The notes: generated by a model not told the origin, from the sequence alone. Positions 34,703 through 42,603 are shown, numbered from the stretch's first letter. The stretch: 42,756 bases of DNA from an uncultured Chloroflexota bacterium (GCA_903864435.1 CAIPFY010000209.1:1-42756), one strand, 5' to 3'. Translations and numbers: made by a program.

Positions 34703-36219
34703 CGGGCTTGCTCACTTTCCACTTTGCCAGCCATCGCCAGCCCGATTTGTTCGCGGGTGGCTTCCTCGCGGGGGAAAATGCGCAAAATGCGCCCCTCGAA
34801 TAACACCGCGATCCGGTCACTCAAGGCCAGCAGTTCATCCAAGTCCGCTGAAATCAACAGCACGCCGCAACCCTGTTCGCGCAGATTAAGCAGTTGTTCA
34901 TGCACAAATCCGGTAGCGCCAATATCCAGCCCTCGTGTGGGCTGCGACGCGATTAGCACGGCTGGCGGGGTGGCGAGTTCGCGGGCGATCACCACTTTCT
35001 GCGCGTTCCCGCCTGAAAGTGTGCTGACCGCCACGCCTTCATTCGGAGCGCGAATGTCAAAGCGTTCCATCAGAGCACGGGCAGCCGTTCGCATCCGTTC
35101 CAGACGCAGCACGCCCCCTGTGTTCAGCGGCGAACGGTCATACTCCCCGCTGGCGAGGTTCTCCCAGATGCGCATCGGGCGGCTCAAGCCTTCGCGGTTG
35201 CGATCTTCCGGGATCAGCGCCAGACCCCGCTTGCGCCGGTCACGGGTTGAAAGCCCATGCAGATTGGTTCCATCCAGCAAAATATCGCCCTTCGCATCGG
35301 GGCGCAGGCCGATCAAGGCTTCGACCAGTCCGGTCTGCCCGTTGCCTTCCATGCCGGCGATTCCCAGAATTTCGCCCGATTTCACGCTGAAATTCACGGT
35401 CGTGTTTTGCAGACGGGCATCACCCGTTTGCAGGTCGCGCACAATCAACCGATCGCGGCTCTCTGCGGCGGAAGCCTTGCGTGCCAGCGGCGGTTCGAGT
35501 TCATGCCCCACCATCAGGCGGGCGATTTCAGCAGGAGTCACACGGGCGGTTTCGACTGTCCCCACCACCTGCCCGCGCCGCAGCACCGTTGCCCGATCAC
35601 ACAACGTCATGATTTCATCCAGCTTGTGCGTGATGAAAATGGCGGTACAGCCCTCTGCTACCAGACGGCGCAGCACCTCAAATAGACTCACCACTTCCTG
35701 CGGCGTGAGTACCGCCGAAGGTTCATCAAGAATGAGCAGGCGTGCGTTCCGGTACAACATCTTCAAGATTTCAACGCGCTGTTGCAGCCCGACCGACAAA
35801 TCGCTCACCAGCGCATCGGGATTCACATGCAGGCCGAACTGATCCGAAAGCGCCCGCACCCGTTCGCGCATCACACCCCTGTCCGCGAATAATCCCCGCC
35901 GTGTCTCGCGCCCCAACGCGATATTCTCGGCAACCGTCAGCGTGGGAACAAGCTGAAAATGCTGGTGTACCATCCCGATACCCAGTTGAATCGCGGCCTG
36001 TGGATGAGCGATATGCGCCCGCTGTCCGCCCAACCAGATTTCGCCAGAGTCAGGCTGCTCCATGCCATATAGAATTTTCATCAACGTGGATTTGCCCGCG
36101 CCGTTCTCTCCAACAAGGCCGTGAATCTCTCCGGCCTCCACATTGAAGTGAATATCGTCATTGGCGAGAACGCCGCCGGGGTAGGTTTTGCGGATAGCAC
36201 GCACTTCGAGATAGGGCAT
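34699..36219 (-). CDS. Nucleoside/simple-sugar ABC transporter ATPase (two ABC domains)
   Basis: A 506-residue double ATPase of the RbsA/YufO class. The N half has Walker A GENGAGKST at 37-45, signature LSVGLQQRVEIL and Walker B LLILDEPSAVLT. The C half has a degenerate Walker A (GMEGNGQTG), signature LSGGNAQKVVIARELA and Walker B VLIASQPTRGLD, in which the usual Asp is Ser. An inactive second site is normal for this class, though the Ser is worth noting. It powers import by the two permeases that follow. A GC hairpin separates it from the binding-protein gene. Confidence 0.92.
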   Translation of the reverse strand: MPYLEVRAIRKTYPGGVLANDDIHFNVEAGEIHGLVGENGAGKSTLMKILYGMEQPDSGEIWLGGQRAHIAHPQAAIQLGIGMVHQHFQLVPTLTVAENIALGRETRRGLFADRGVMRERVRALSDQFGLHVNPDALVSDLSVGLQQRVEILKMLYRNARLLILDEPSAVLTPQEVVSLFEVLRRLVAEGCTAIFITHKLDEIMTLCDRATVLRRGQVVGTVETARVTPAEIARLMVGHELEPPLARKASAAESRDRLIVRDLQTGDARLQNTTVNFSVKSGEILGIAGMEGNGQTGLVEALIGLRPDAKGDILLDGTNLHGLSTRDRRKRGLALIPEDRNREGLSRPMRIWENLASGEYDRSPLNTGGVLRLERMRTAARALMERFDIRAPNEGVAVSTLSGGNAQKVVIARELATPPAVLIASQPTRGLDIGATGFVHEQLLNLREQGCGVLLISADLDELLALSDRIAVLFEGRILRIFPREEATREQIGLAMAGKVESEQAR

Positions 36220-36237
36220 GATCGTTCCTATCGTGAT

Positions 36238-36270
36238 CGGGTGCGGGCATCAAAAGAGCGCCCGCACCCG
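36238..36270 (-). terminator. Hairpin after the BMP binding-protein gene (attenuator or mRNA stabiliser)
   Basis: A perfect 11-bp stem CGGGTGCGGGC (36238-36248) with GCCCGCACCCG (36260-36270) and an 11-base loop. It lies 15 bases after the binding-protein stop and about 18 bases before the ATPase start. There is no T run on the minus strand, so partial termination or protection of the upstream message is likely. It has the same layout as the hairpin at 11289. Confidence 0.7.
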
Positions 36271-36285
36271 CAAAAAACATGAACC

Positions 36286-37377
36286 CTACTTCATCGAATC
36301 CGCAAGTTCCTGAATGCCCGCGCAGGTGCGGTTGGCAAACAGGGCGGTACGCTGTTCTTCAGTGATGGTACGGGTATCAATCACGCTCACCGACCCATCA
36401 ATGATACCGGCTTTCAGTTCTGCCACTTTGTCCATATAGGCGCGGGGAATCAGGTGACGGGTGTAGGTCATTTCGCTCAGACACACGCCGTTCTTGTCCA
36501 GACCGTACTGCGCCACCTTACCACCTTGCAGTTCGCCATTCACCAACTGCGCGATGAGATCATACACAGCCACATCCACGCGCTTCAGCATGCTGGTCAG
36601 CACGAAGCCCGGAGCCAGATAGTCCTGGTCGCCATCCACGCCCAATGCCCAGAAGCCGCCATCCTTCGCCGCTTCGATCACGCCCTGACCCGTGCCGCCA
36701 GCGACCTGATACACCACGTCAGCGCCCTGCTCGTTCATGGCCTTCGCCAGTTCGCTGCCGGTCGCCGGATCGCCAAAGCCGTTCGAGTAAGCGAACAGCA
36801 CATTGATGTCCGGGCTGATGGCGCATGCGCCTTGCAGATAGCCATCGAGGAACACATCAATACCACTGGACTGCACGCCGCCGATCACACCGATCACATT
36901 GTCGGGGTTGGTGTTCGGCACGTTGCTGTCGGTCGTCACCTGCGCCGCCAGAGCGCCCGCGAGGTACGAACCGGTATGCTCATCAAACAGCACCGAAACC
37001 ACGTTCGGGGCATCCACCTGTACGTTCACAATGGCGAACAGGGTGTCGGGATAATCCGGGGCAACACGCGCCAGCGGATCAAAATGGCTGAATTCCAGCG
37101 TAATGACCAGATCAAAGCCGGCTTCGGCGGCGGTACGGAGCAGTTGTTCGCCCTCGCCCACCGGATCGGAAGACTCGATCGGGGTCACTTCCACACCCAA
37201 CTCTGCCGCCGCCAGCGTCAAACCGGCAAACGCCGAGTCATTGTAGGAACGATCACCCAGACCGCCCTGCGCGATAATCAGTGCAACGCGCTTGGCATCC
37301 TGCGCGTGAACGATGCTGGCGCCCATCACAACCAAAGCCAGCGTCAACAAAAGCACAACAGACAACCGTTTAGACAT
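36286..37377 (-). CDS. BMP-family ABC transporter substrate-binding protein (nucleoside-type)
   Basis: A 363-residue extracytoplasmic binding protein of the BMP/PnrA/Med family, which binds purine nucleosides and related molecules. The start at ATG 37377 has GAGGAG 7 bases upstream. A Sec signal peptide ends at IVHA before QDAKR, with no lipobox Cys. Family motifs: GGLGDRSYNDSAFAGL, FDLVITLEFSH, NVVSVLFDEHTGSYLAGALA, VIGVIGGVQSSGIDVFLDGY, DVVYQVAGGTGQGVIEAA and ALGVDGDQDYL. It is the first structural gene after the GntR regulator and probably sets what the whole operon takes up. Confidence 0.92.
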   Translation of the reverse strand: MSKRLSVVLLLTLALVVMGASIVHAQDAKRVALIIAQGGLGDRSYNDSAFAGLTLAAAELGVEVTPIESSDPVGEGEQLLRTAAEAGFDLVITLEFSHFDPLARVAPDYPDTLFAIVNVQVDAPNVVSVLFDEHTGSYLAGALAAQVTTDSNVPNTNPDNVIGVIGGVQSSGIDVFLDGYLQGACAISPDINVLFAYSNGFGDPATGSELAKAMNEQGADVVYQVAGGTGQGVIEAAKDGGFWALGVDGDQDYLAPGFVLTSMLKRVDVAVYDLIAQLVNGELQGGKVAQYGLDKNGVCLSEMTYTRHLIPRAYMDKVAELKAGIIDGSVSVIDTRTITEEQRTALFANRTCAGIQELADSMK

Positions 37378-37504
37378 GCGACATCTCCTCAAAAGAAATA
37401 CCTGATCGAACAAAATATGAGGGTTTAGGCAGCTGTTGAGATGCGATAGACCTCCTCCTCGTTTTCATAAATAGCCCCTACCGAGCGAAACAATACGGCA
37501 GCAC

Positions 37505-38242
37505 TCACCGCCGCAGACGAATGCGATACTGGTACAGATCGGCGCGATAAAGCGCCACCACATACTCGACAAAATTCCCCTGTTGATCCCACGAGAAGCG
37601 CGTCGTCCGCAGCATCGGGTCGCCGGGGTTGATGTGCAAGAGCGCCGCTTCATCGGGGGATGCGCTCACCGCATCAATCGCGTCTTCGGCTTCGGTCAAT
37701 GACACGCCGCGCTGCTGCAATAGCGCATACAGGGATTTCGTGTGGCGCAGGTCATCCAGCGTCACCGGAACCTGATAGAGATACGAATCATGAATGCCCA
37801 CCGAATCGCCGTTGGCGAAGCGTACCCGCTTCAGCCGCAACAGGCTGGTTTCAGGCGGCAGATCAATGCGGGCGATCACATCCGGGGGCGGCGGTGCGGT
37901 TTCCAGCAAAAGCATAACCGACGACGGATTCAACTGGCGGGACTGCATATCTTCGGAAAACCCGACCATTCGATCCAGCGAATGCCCCATGCGCCGCGCC
38001 GAGATGAACGTGCCGCGCCCGCGCTCCCGATGCACATACCCGCCGCTGACCAATTCACCCATCGCCTGCCGGACGGTCATTGTGCTAATGCTGTACTGGC
38101 GAGCCAGTTCGTTTTCGGAAGGCAGCGAATCGCCCGGTTTCAGCAGGCCGGACTCGATCAAACCAGCAATGGCGCGTTGTAGCTGGAAATAAATCGGCAC
38201 GGCGCTGGTTTTATCAATCGCCAGACTCAAAGCATGATTCAT
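37505..38242 (-). CDS. GntR-family regulator, HutC/UTRA type
   Basis: A 245-residue regulator with a winged helix (about 15-82: VPIYFQLQRAIAGLIESGLL, PSENELARQYSISTMTVRQA, ERGRGTFIS) and a UTRA effector domain (about 100-240). HutC-type regulators are usually repressors released by a pathway intermediate, often a phosphorylated sugar or nucleoside breakdown product. I chose ATG 38242: the upstream residues to 38317 overlap a promoter and a palindrome and are not family-like. GGAAA lies upstream. It heads the nucleoside operon and probably regulates itself and the genes below. Confidence 0.88.
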   Translation of the reverse strand: MNHALSLAIDKTSAVPIYFQLQRAIAGLIESGLLKPGDSLPSENELARQYSISTMTVRQAMGELVSGGYVHRERGRGTFISARRMGHSLDRMVGFSEDMQSRQLNPSSVMLLLETAPPPPDVIARIDLPPETSLLRLKRVRFANGDSVGIHDSYLYQVPVTLDDLRHTKSLYALLQQRGVSLTEAEDAIDAVSASPDEAALLHINPGDPMLRTTRFSWDQQGNFVEYVVALYRADLYQYRIRLRR

Positions 38243-38268
38243 AAAAAAGCTATTTCCGGCAAACGCTA

Positions 38269-38282
38269 GTTCTCTAGAGAAC
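38269..38282. promoter_or_regulatory. Perfect palindromic operator GTTCTCTAGAGAAC (GntR site)
   Basis: A 14-bp perfect palindrome with a CTAG centre, overlapping the -10 and start region of the GntR gene's promoter. HutC/DasR-type GntR regulators bind palindromes with a similar CTAG core, so autoregulation is likely. I found no second copy before the binding-protein gene. Confidence 0.65.
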
Positions 38283-38308
38283 ATAACACCAAACCCGAAT
38301 GTACGCAA
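38280..38308 (-). promoter_or_regulatory. Putative promoter of the GntR gene and nucleoside operon
   Basis: On the minus strand TTGCGT (38308-38303) and TATGTT (38285-38280) are separated by 17 bases. The leader to ATG 38242 is about 30 bases. The palindrome at 38269-38282 overlaps its -10. Confidence 0.5.
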
Positions 38309-38362
38309 CCAACTCATGTAGTCAAGAACGCGATAGTCGGTGGGCTAATGACACGCACCCTA

Positions 38363-38391
38363 TTGACACAATCCCCCAATCGGCATATTAT
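38363..38391 (+). promoter_or_regulatory. Strong sigma70-type promoter of the TetR gene
   Basis: TTGACA (38363-38368) and TATTAT (38386-38391) are separated by 17 bases, nearly full consensus. A palindromic operator follows directly after the -10, where a bound repressor would block initiation. Confidence 0.8.
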
Positions 38392-38409
38392 AAGTGAACG
38401 TGTTCACTT
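38392..38409. promoter_or_regulatory. TetR operator copy 1 (AAGTGAAC-gt-GTTCACTT)
   Basis: Two perfect 8-bp inverted arms separated by GT, lying between the -10 and the start of the TetR gene. The same 17 bases TGAACGTGTTCACTTTT recur before the next gene (39114-39130). Confidence 0.8.
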
Positions 38410-38422
38410 TTGAGATACCGCG

Positions 38423-39091
38423 ATGAATGACCTCACCCCCAAAGCCGAACGCACCCGCGAACTGATCCTGCGCACCGCGCTCGACCTGTTTGCCAAGCAG
38501 GGATACAGCGCCACCACCATCCGCGACATCGCATCAGAGGCCGGGGTATCGCTGGGGCTGGCCTATCGCTATTTCGAGAGCAAAGAATCGCTGATTCTGG
38601 CGCTGTATCAGCAAATGGCCGCCGAAACAGATGAGGCCATCACCACGCTTCCGGCAGGCAACGTAGCCGAACGATTTGTGCGCACCATGACCGACCGCTT
38701 GCAGCAGGCCGCGCCCTACCGCGAAGCGTTCGCGGCGCTGTTCAGCACGATCCTGACGCCCAAATCCGGCGCGGATTTGCTAGGCGCAGAAGCCATCTCG
38801 ATGCGTGAGCGTGCGGAAAGCGCCTTTATCACACTTGTCACCAATGCCAGCGACGCGCCCCGCGCTGCTTATGTGCAGGACATCGGCAGGTTGCTTTATG
38901 GCCTGCATTTCGCGGTGATTCTGTTCTGGTTGCGCGATAGCAGCGAAGGACAACGCAGTACGACTGCCCTGCTCGGCTTCATTCAAGACCTGCTTCCTTG
39001 GCTACTCCGCAGCCTAACGCTGCCCTTCGCCGCCAAACAGATCAGCCGCTTCGTCCGCATTATGGACAGCGTACTGGGGAGCAAAGCATAA
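38423..39091 (+). CDS. TetR-family transcriptional regulator
   Basis: A 222-residue regulator. The HTH is at about 10-57: RELILRTALDLFAKQGYSAT, TIRDIASEAGVSLGLAYRYF and ESKESLILALY match TetR. The C-terminal helical domain binds an unknown ligand. Operator copies in front of this gene and of the next gene show that it most likely represses itself and the NmrA-like oxidoreductase. It is divergent from the GntR-led operon, 180 bases apart. The target is local, so the ligand is probably a substrate or product of the oxidoreductase. Confidence 0.92.
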   Translation: MNDLTPKAERTRELILRTALDLFAKQGYSATTIRDIASEAGVSLGLAYRYFESKESLILALYQQMAAETDEAITTLPAGNVAERFVRTMTDRLQQAAPYREAFAALFSTILTPKSGADLLGAEAISMRERAESAFITLVTNASDAPRAAYVQDIGRLLYGLHFAVILFWLRDSSEGQRSTTALLGFIQDLLPWLLRSLTLPFAAKQISRFVRIMDSVLGSKA

Positions 39092-39113
39092 GCTCTTTTT
39101 TTGGCTTCAATAA

Positions 39114-39130
39114 TGAACGTGTTCACTTTT
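39114..39130. promoter_or_regulatory. TetR operator copy 2
   Basis: TGAACGTGTTCACTTTT, identical over 17 bases to the copy at 38395-38411, directly before the AGGAGG ribosome binding site of the NmrA-like gene. The outer base of the left arm is lost (ATGAAC instead of GTGAAC), so it may be a weaker site. An AATAAT just upstream could act as -10, but no clear -35 is seen. Confidence 0.72.
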
Positions 39131-39143
39131 AGGAGGAAACACC

Positions 39144-40043
39144 ATGAAATACGCAGTCACCGGCGGGTTCGGCTACTCAGGCAGCGCGATCGTGCAGCAG
39201 TTGCTGGAACAGGGCGCGGAAACCATCACGCTCACCAATACCCCGCGCAAACCAGATTCGCCCTCGATCCCGGCCTACCCGTTGCGCTTCGATGACAACC
39301 TGACCGAAACGCTGCGGGGCGTGGATGTGCTGGTGAATACCTACTGGGTGCGCTTCAATCACCGGAATTTCACGCATCAGCAGGCCGTCGAACATTCGCG
39401 CATCCTATTCGCAAGCGCCCGTCGCGCTGGTGTGCAGCGCATCGTGCATATCAGCATCACCAACCCGGACGAACACTCGCCCCTCGAATACTTCAGCGGC
39501 AAAGCGCAGGTCGAACAGGCACTTATCGCCAGCGGTATCCCGTATGCGATTCTGCGACCCGCCGTCCTGTTCGGCGGGAACGACATCCTCATCAACAACA
39601 TCGCGTGGATGCTGCGGACGCTGCCCGTATTCGGCATCTTTGGCAACGGCGATTACCGCTTGCAACCGATCCATGTGGATGATCTGGCGGCGCTGGTGGT
39701 TCAATACGGGCAAAGCCACGACAATCACATCATCAACGCCATCGGCCCCGAAACGTTCTCCTACCGCGACCTTGTGACCGCGCTGACGACCATCCTCGGC
39801 CTATCGCGCCCGATTATTCATGTGCCGCCTGCCGCTGGTTATGCAATCGGTTGGCTGATGGGGCGCATCCTCGGTGATGTGACCATCACCCGTGACGAAA
39901 TCGAGGGGCTGATGGCGAACCTACTCTGCGTGGATGCCGCACCTACCGGCACGACTGCCCTGACCACATGGGCAACCCGCAATGCTGACCACTTGGGACG
40001 GCGCTACGCCAGCGAACTCGCACGGCGCTCGTTCACGGTCTAG
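39144..40043 (+). CDS. NmrA/atypical SDR-family NAD(P)-binding oxidoreductase
   Basis: A 299-residue Rossmann-fold protein with the N-terminal cofactor motif VTGGFGYSGSAI (5-16) and an atypical-SDR layout: VDVLVNTYWVRF, RIVHISITNPDEHSPLEYF, GKAQVEQALIASGIPYAILR, RLQPIHVDDLAALVV. It resembles NmrA-like proteins and NDUFA9-type relatives. The usual YxxxK is replaced by a YFSGKAQVE stretch (YFSGK). It may be a reductase or a redox-sensing binder. AGGAGG lies before the ATG. It is controlled with or by the TetR gene just upstream. Confidence 0.85.
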   Translation: MKYAVTGGFGYSGSAIVQQLLEQGAETITLTNTPRKPDSPSIPAYPLRFDDNLTETLRGVDVLVNTYWVRFNHRNFTHQQAVEHSRILFASARRAGVQRIVHISITNPDEHSPLEYFSGKAQVEQALIASGIPYAILRPAVLFGGNDILINNIAWMLRTLPVFGIFGNGDYRLQPIHVDDLAALVVQYGQSHDNHIINAIGPETFSYRDLVTALTTILGLSRPIIHVPPAAGYAIGWLMGRILGDVTITRDEIEGLMANLLCVDAAPTGTTALTTWATRNADHLGRRYASELARRSFTV

Positions 40044-40143
40044 AGCCGTATAGCCCGTAATGTACAAGTGGACGATTGATCGCTAAAATAGGAACATTCG
40101 TTCAACTTTAGAACCTGAACCTAGTGAAGGAAGATAAACCGCG

Positions 40144-40572
40144 ATGAGCCGCGTCATCAATACCGACAGCACAGGTAAACAGCGCAACCAGTTGATGCGT
40201 ACCGCCGCCGAAATTCTGCGCCGCTTGAGCCAGAAAACCGACCTCGATGCCGAAACGAAAGACATGGTTGCCATGTTGATCTATTGTTTCCGCGAGATCG
40301 AAACAGGCATTGACCAGTCCTGCACCGCATGGGAAAAACGCGACTACTGGGTGAAAGCCGAAGAACTGCGCCAGAAATGGTTCTGGCCGGGCGATATGGC
40401 TGACCAGCTTCAGAACATCCTTTTCAACGAACAGTGGCACCTGCTGCCGCCGGTGATGTTGAAGCTGTTGCCCCGCGTGGCGGACATCAAAATCACGAAG
40501 ATGATGCGCAGCGAGTCGTTGTGGGCGGGCAAATACGAGCAGCTTCTACGGGAACATCCGACCCCAAAATGA
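40144..40572 (+). CDS. Protein of unknown function (142 aa)
   Basis: A 142-residue soluble, mostly helical protein that I do not recognise. It has a helical N-terminal part (LMRTAAEILRRLSQKTDLDA, then KDMVAMLIYCFREIETGID) and a Trp-rich middle (AWEKRDYWVKAEELRQKWFWPG) and ends KITKMMRSESLWAGKYEQLL. AAGGAAG lies about 10 bases before the ATG. It has its own 100-base upstream gap and ends 11 bases from the convergent LCP gene. Coding is supported by codon use and the ribosome binding site. Confidence 0.68.
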   Translation: MSRVINTDSTGKQRNQLMRTAAEILRRLSQKTDLDAETKDMVAMLIYCFREIETGIDQSCTAWEKRDYWVKAEELRQKWFWPGDMADQLQNILFNEQWHLLPPVMLKLLPRVADIKITKMMRSESLWAGKYEQLLREHPTPK

Positions 40573-40583
40573 CCGACTTGCCC

Positions 40584-41495
40584 CTACTGAAGATGGTCAG
40601 CTAACCACGACTGAAGTTTCTCTAAATCGGGGATGGCGTGCCCTGCCGCCGTCCCCTTGATATAGTCACGATCAATCACAAGGCGCTCAAAACGCCCACC
40701 ACTCAACAGAATGGGCGGAGCCATCTGCGCCAGATCGAAAAAGCTCAAATCCGTCTCCAGATTGCGATTCAGCACCGCCAGCGCCGCCGGCCAACGGGCA
40801 GGGTTAGACAATTGACCGATCAACGCGGAAAGCACCTGCTGCTGACGTTGCGCTCGCTGGTAATCGTCGCTGCCATGACGAACGCGGGAGTAGATCAAAG
40901 CCTGTTCGCCGTCCATGTACTGCACCCCGGAAGCGAACTCCACGCGCTTGATGCCGCCATCCTCAGTCGGATAAGCGTCATCCACAATGGCGCGTTCGAC
41001 ATCAATCGTGACTCCACCCACCGCGTCAATCAGTTCCACGAACCCTTGAAACTCCAGCCGAACGGTACGCTGAATCGGCACGGCAAACGTTTGCAGGATG
41101 GCCTGCGCCAGCAACGCGGAACCGCTGCCTTGCGCATCCTGTTCGCCTAGCAAGTTGATGGTGTTGATGCGCTGCGAACCATAACCGGGGGTATCAATGA
41201 ACAAATCACGCGGTAACGACAGCACGCTCACCCGCAGTTGGTAGGGGCGCACCCCCACCACCATCACCGTGTCGGTGCGGGCAAGCGCACCTTCGCCCTG
41301 CCGGCTATCCAGCCCCATCACCAGAATGTTGACCGGAGCGGGTGGGAATAACACATACACCAGCAGCGAAGCGCCACACAAAAACAGGGGAATCACCAGC
41401 GCCAGAAACAACTTCCAGCGCCAATCCCGCTTCTTCAAAAAAGCGAAAATAGAAAATAGCATACCCGACAGTGCAGAAGGTGTTGAATTCGTCAT
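40584..41495 (-). CDS. LytR-CpsA-Psr (LCP) family protein
   Basis: A 303-residue membrane protein: a short cytoplasmic N-terminus, one helix (about 29-50) and an outer LCP domain. NILVMGLDSR (Asp63), LARTDTVMVVGV, VSVLSLPRDLFI, QRINTINLLG and the later EQALIYSRVRHGSDDYQRAQRQQ are the family's lipid-phosphate and catalytic Arg/Asp motifs. LCP enzymes move glycopolymers from polyprenyl carriers to the cell wall. It overlaps the phosphofructokinase stop by one base (TAATG), so they are co-translated. Confidence 0.9.
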   Translation of the reverse strand: MTNSTPSALSGMLFSIFAFLKKRDWRWKLFLALVIPLFLCGASLLVYVLFPPAPVNILVMGLDSRQGEGALARTDTVMVVGVRPYQLRVSVLSLPRDLFIDTPGYGSQRINTINLLGEQDAQGSGSALLAQAILQTFAVPIQRTVRLEFQGFVELIDAVGGVTIDVERAIVDDAYPTEDGGIKRVEFASGVQYMDGEQALIYSRVRHGSDDYQRAQRQQQVLSALIGQLSNPARWPAALAVLNRNLETDLSFFDLAQMAPPILLSGGRFERLVIDRDYIKGTAAGHAIPDLEKLQSWLADHLQ

Positions 41496-42574
41496 TAACC
41501 GAACACAATCCCTAGATCACGCGCCATTCGCACCAGTTCACCCTGCGGGTCTACAAACTTCATCTGAATCGCCTGCTCGATGGGAACAGCAACCATTTTC
41601 TGTGCTTGGAGAGCAGCCATATATCCCCACCGTTCCTCCGCCACCAGATGAACGGCAGCAGCGCCAAAACGAGTCGCCAACCAGCGATCAGAAGGGCTGG
41701 GCTGCCCGCCGCGCTGCACATGACCGAGAACGGTCACACGCACCTCGCCACCCACGCATTCCGCCAGCGTCGCCCCCACCTGATGACCGATCCCCCCCAG
41801 ACGCGCCCCGCCCTTCGCATAATCGGGAATGGCGTATTGCTGAACGCCGCCAATCGGCGTAGCGCCTTCTGCCACAATAATCAAACTGTAGTGCCGACCG
41901 GAAAGCTGAATGCGGCGGATTTGATTGCACACCACATCAATGTTAAAAGGGATTTCGGGGATCAGGATGGCGTCCGCGCCGCCCGCAACCCCTGCCTGCA
42001 TCGCAATCCACCCGGCGTTACGCCCCATCACTTCCAGCACCATAATCCGGTGGTGGCTTTCGGCGGTGGTTTGCAGCTTATCCAACGCTTCAGTCGCGGT
42101 ATTGATCGCCGTTTCAAAGCCGAACGTGACATCCGTATGGGCGAGATCGTTGTCTATCGTCTTGGGTACACCCACAATACGCGCACCCATCTTGACGAGC
42201 TTGTGCGAGATGGACATTGTGCCGTCACCACCCGCCACAATCAGCGCGTCCATGCCATAGTCGGCCATTCGGGATAGCGCAATATGCGACACGTCCTCAT
42301 ATTCGATCGTGCCATCCGGCAAATGAACCGGATGCGCGAACGGGCTGCCCCGGTTCGCCGTTCCGAGGATCGTACCGCCGCGCAGGAGCAAATCGCGCAT
42401 GTTATTCGGGTCTAACGGAATGACAGGTAGCCCGTGATACAGGCCGTCAAACCCTTCCTGAATGCCGACCACTTCCCATTGAAAGCGGTTGTGCGCGGTC
42501 AACACCACCGCACGAATAACCGCGTTCAATCCGGGGGCATCGCCGCCCCCTGTCAAAATGCCAATACGCTTCAT
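41495..42574 (-). CDS. pfkA: 6-phosphofructokinase (PfkA family, G/K-type donor site)
   Basis: A 359-residue phosphofructokinase that phosphorylates fructose-6-phosphate in glycolysis. GILTGGGDAPGLNAVIR at 5-21, GGDGT at 115-119, VPKTIDNDL with catalytic Asp141, and EVMGRNAGWIAM are clear. Gly118 at the position equal to E. coli 104 indicates ATP as donor, whereas Lys138 (E. coli Gly124) is the residue of PPi- and group III-type enzymes. The combination is known from ATP-dependent group III enzymes in actinobacteria, so ATP use is the better guess. It starts 29 bases after the end of the propeller gene. Confidence 0.92.
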   Translation of the reverse strand: MKRIGILTGGGDAPGLNAVIRAVVLTAHNRFQWEVVGIQEGFDGLYHGLPVIPLDPNNMRDLLLRGGTILGTANRGSPFAHPVHLPDGTIEYEDVSHIALSRMADYGMDALIVAGGDGTMSISHKLVKMGARIVGVPKTIDNDLAHTDVTFGFETAINTATEALDKLQTTAESHHRIMVLEVMGRNAGWIAMQAGVAGGADAILIPEIPFNIDVVCNQIRRIQLSGRHYSLIIVAEGATPIGGVQQYAIPDYAKGGARLGGIGHQVGATLAECVGGEVRVTVLGHVQRGGQPSPSDRWLATRFGAAAVHLVAEERWGYMAALQAQKMVAVPIEQAIQMKFVDPQGELVRMARDLGIVFG

Positions 42575-42603
42575 GAATCCCCTAGTTTCCCCATCAGTCG
42601 AGG

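Noticed and set aside
37378-37504. Possible riboswitch or separate promoter before the BMP binding-protein gene
   Set aside because: I found no purine-riboswitch core or clear -35/-10 pair in these 127 bases; only the GAGGAG ribosome binding site is firm.
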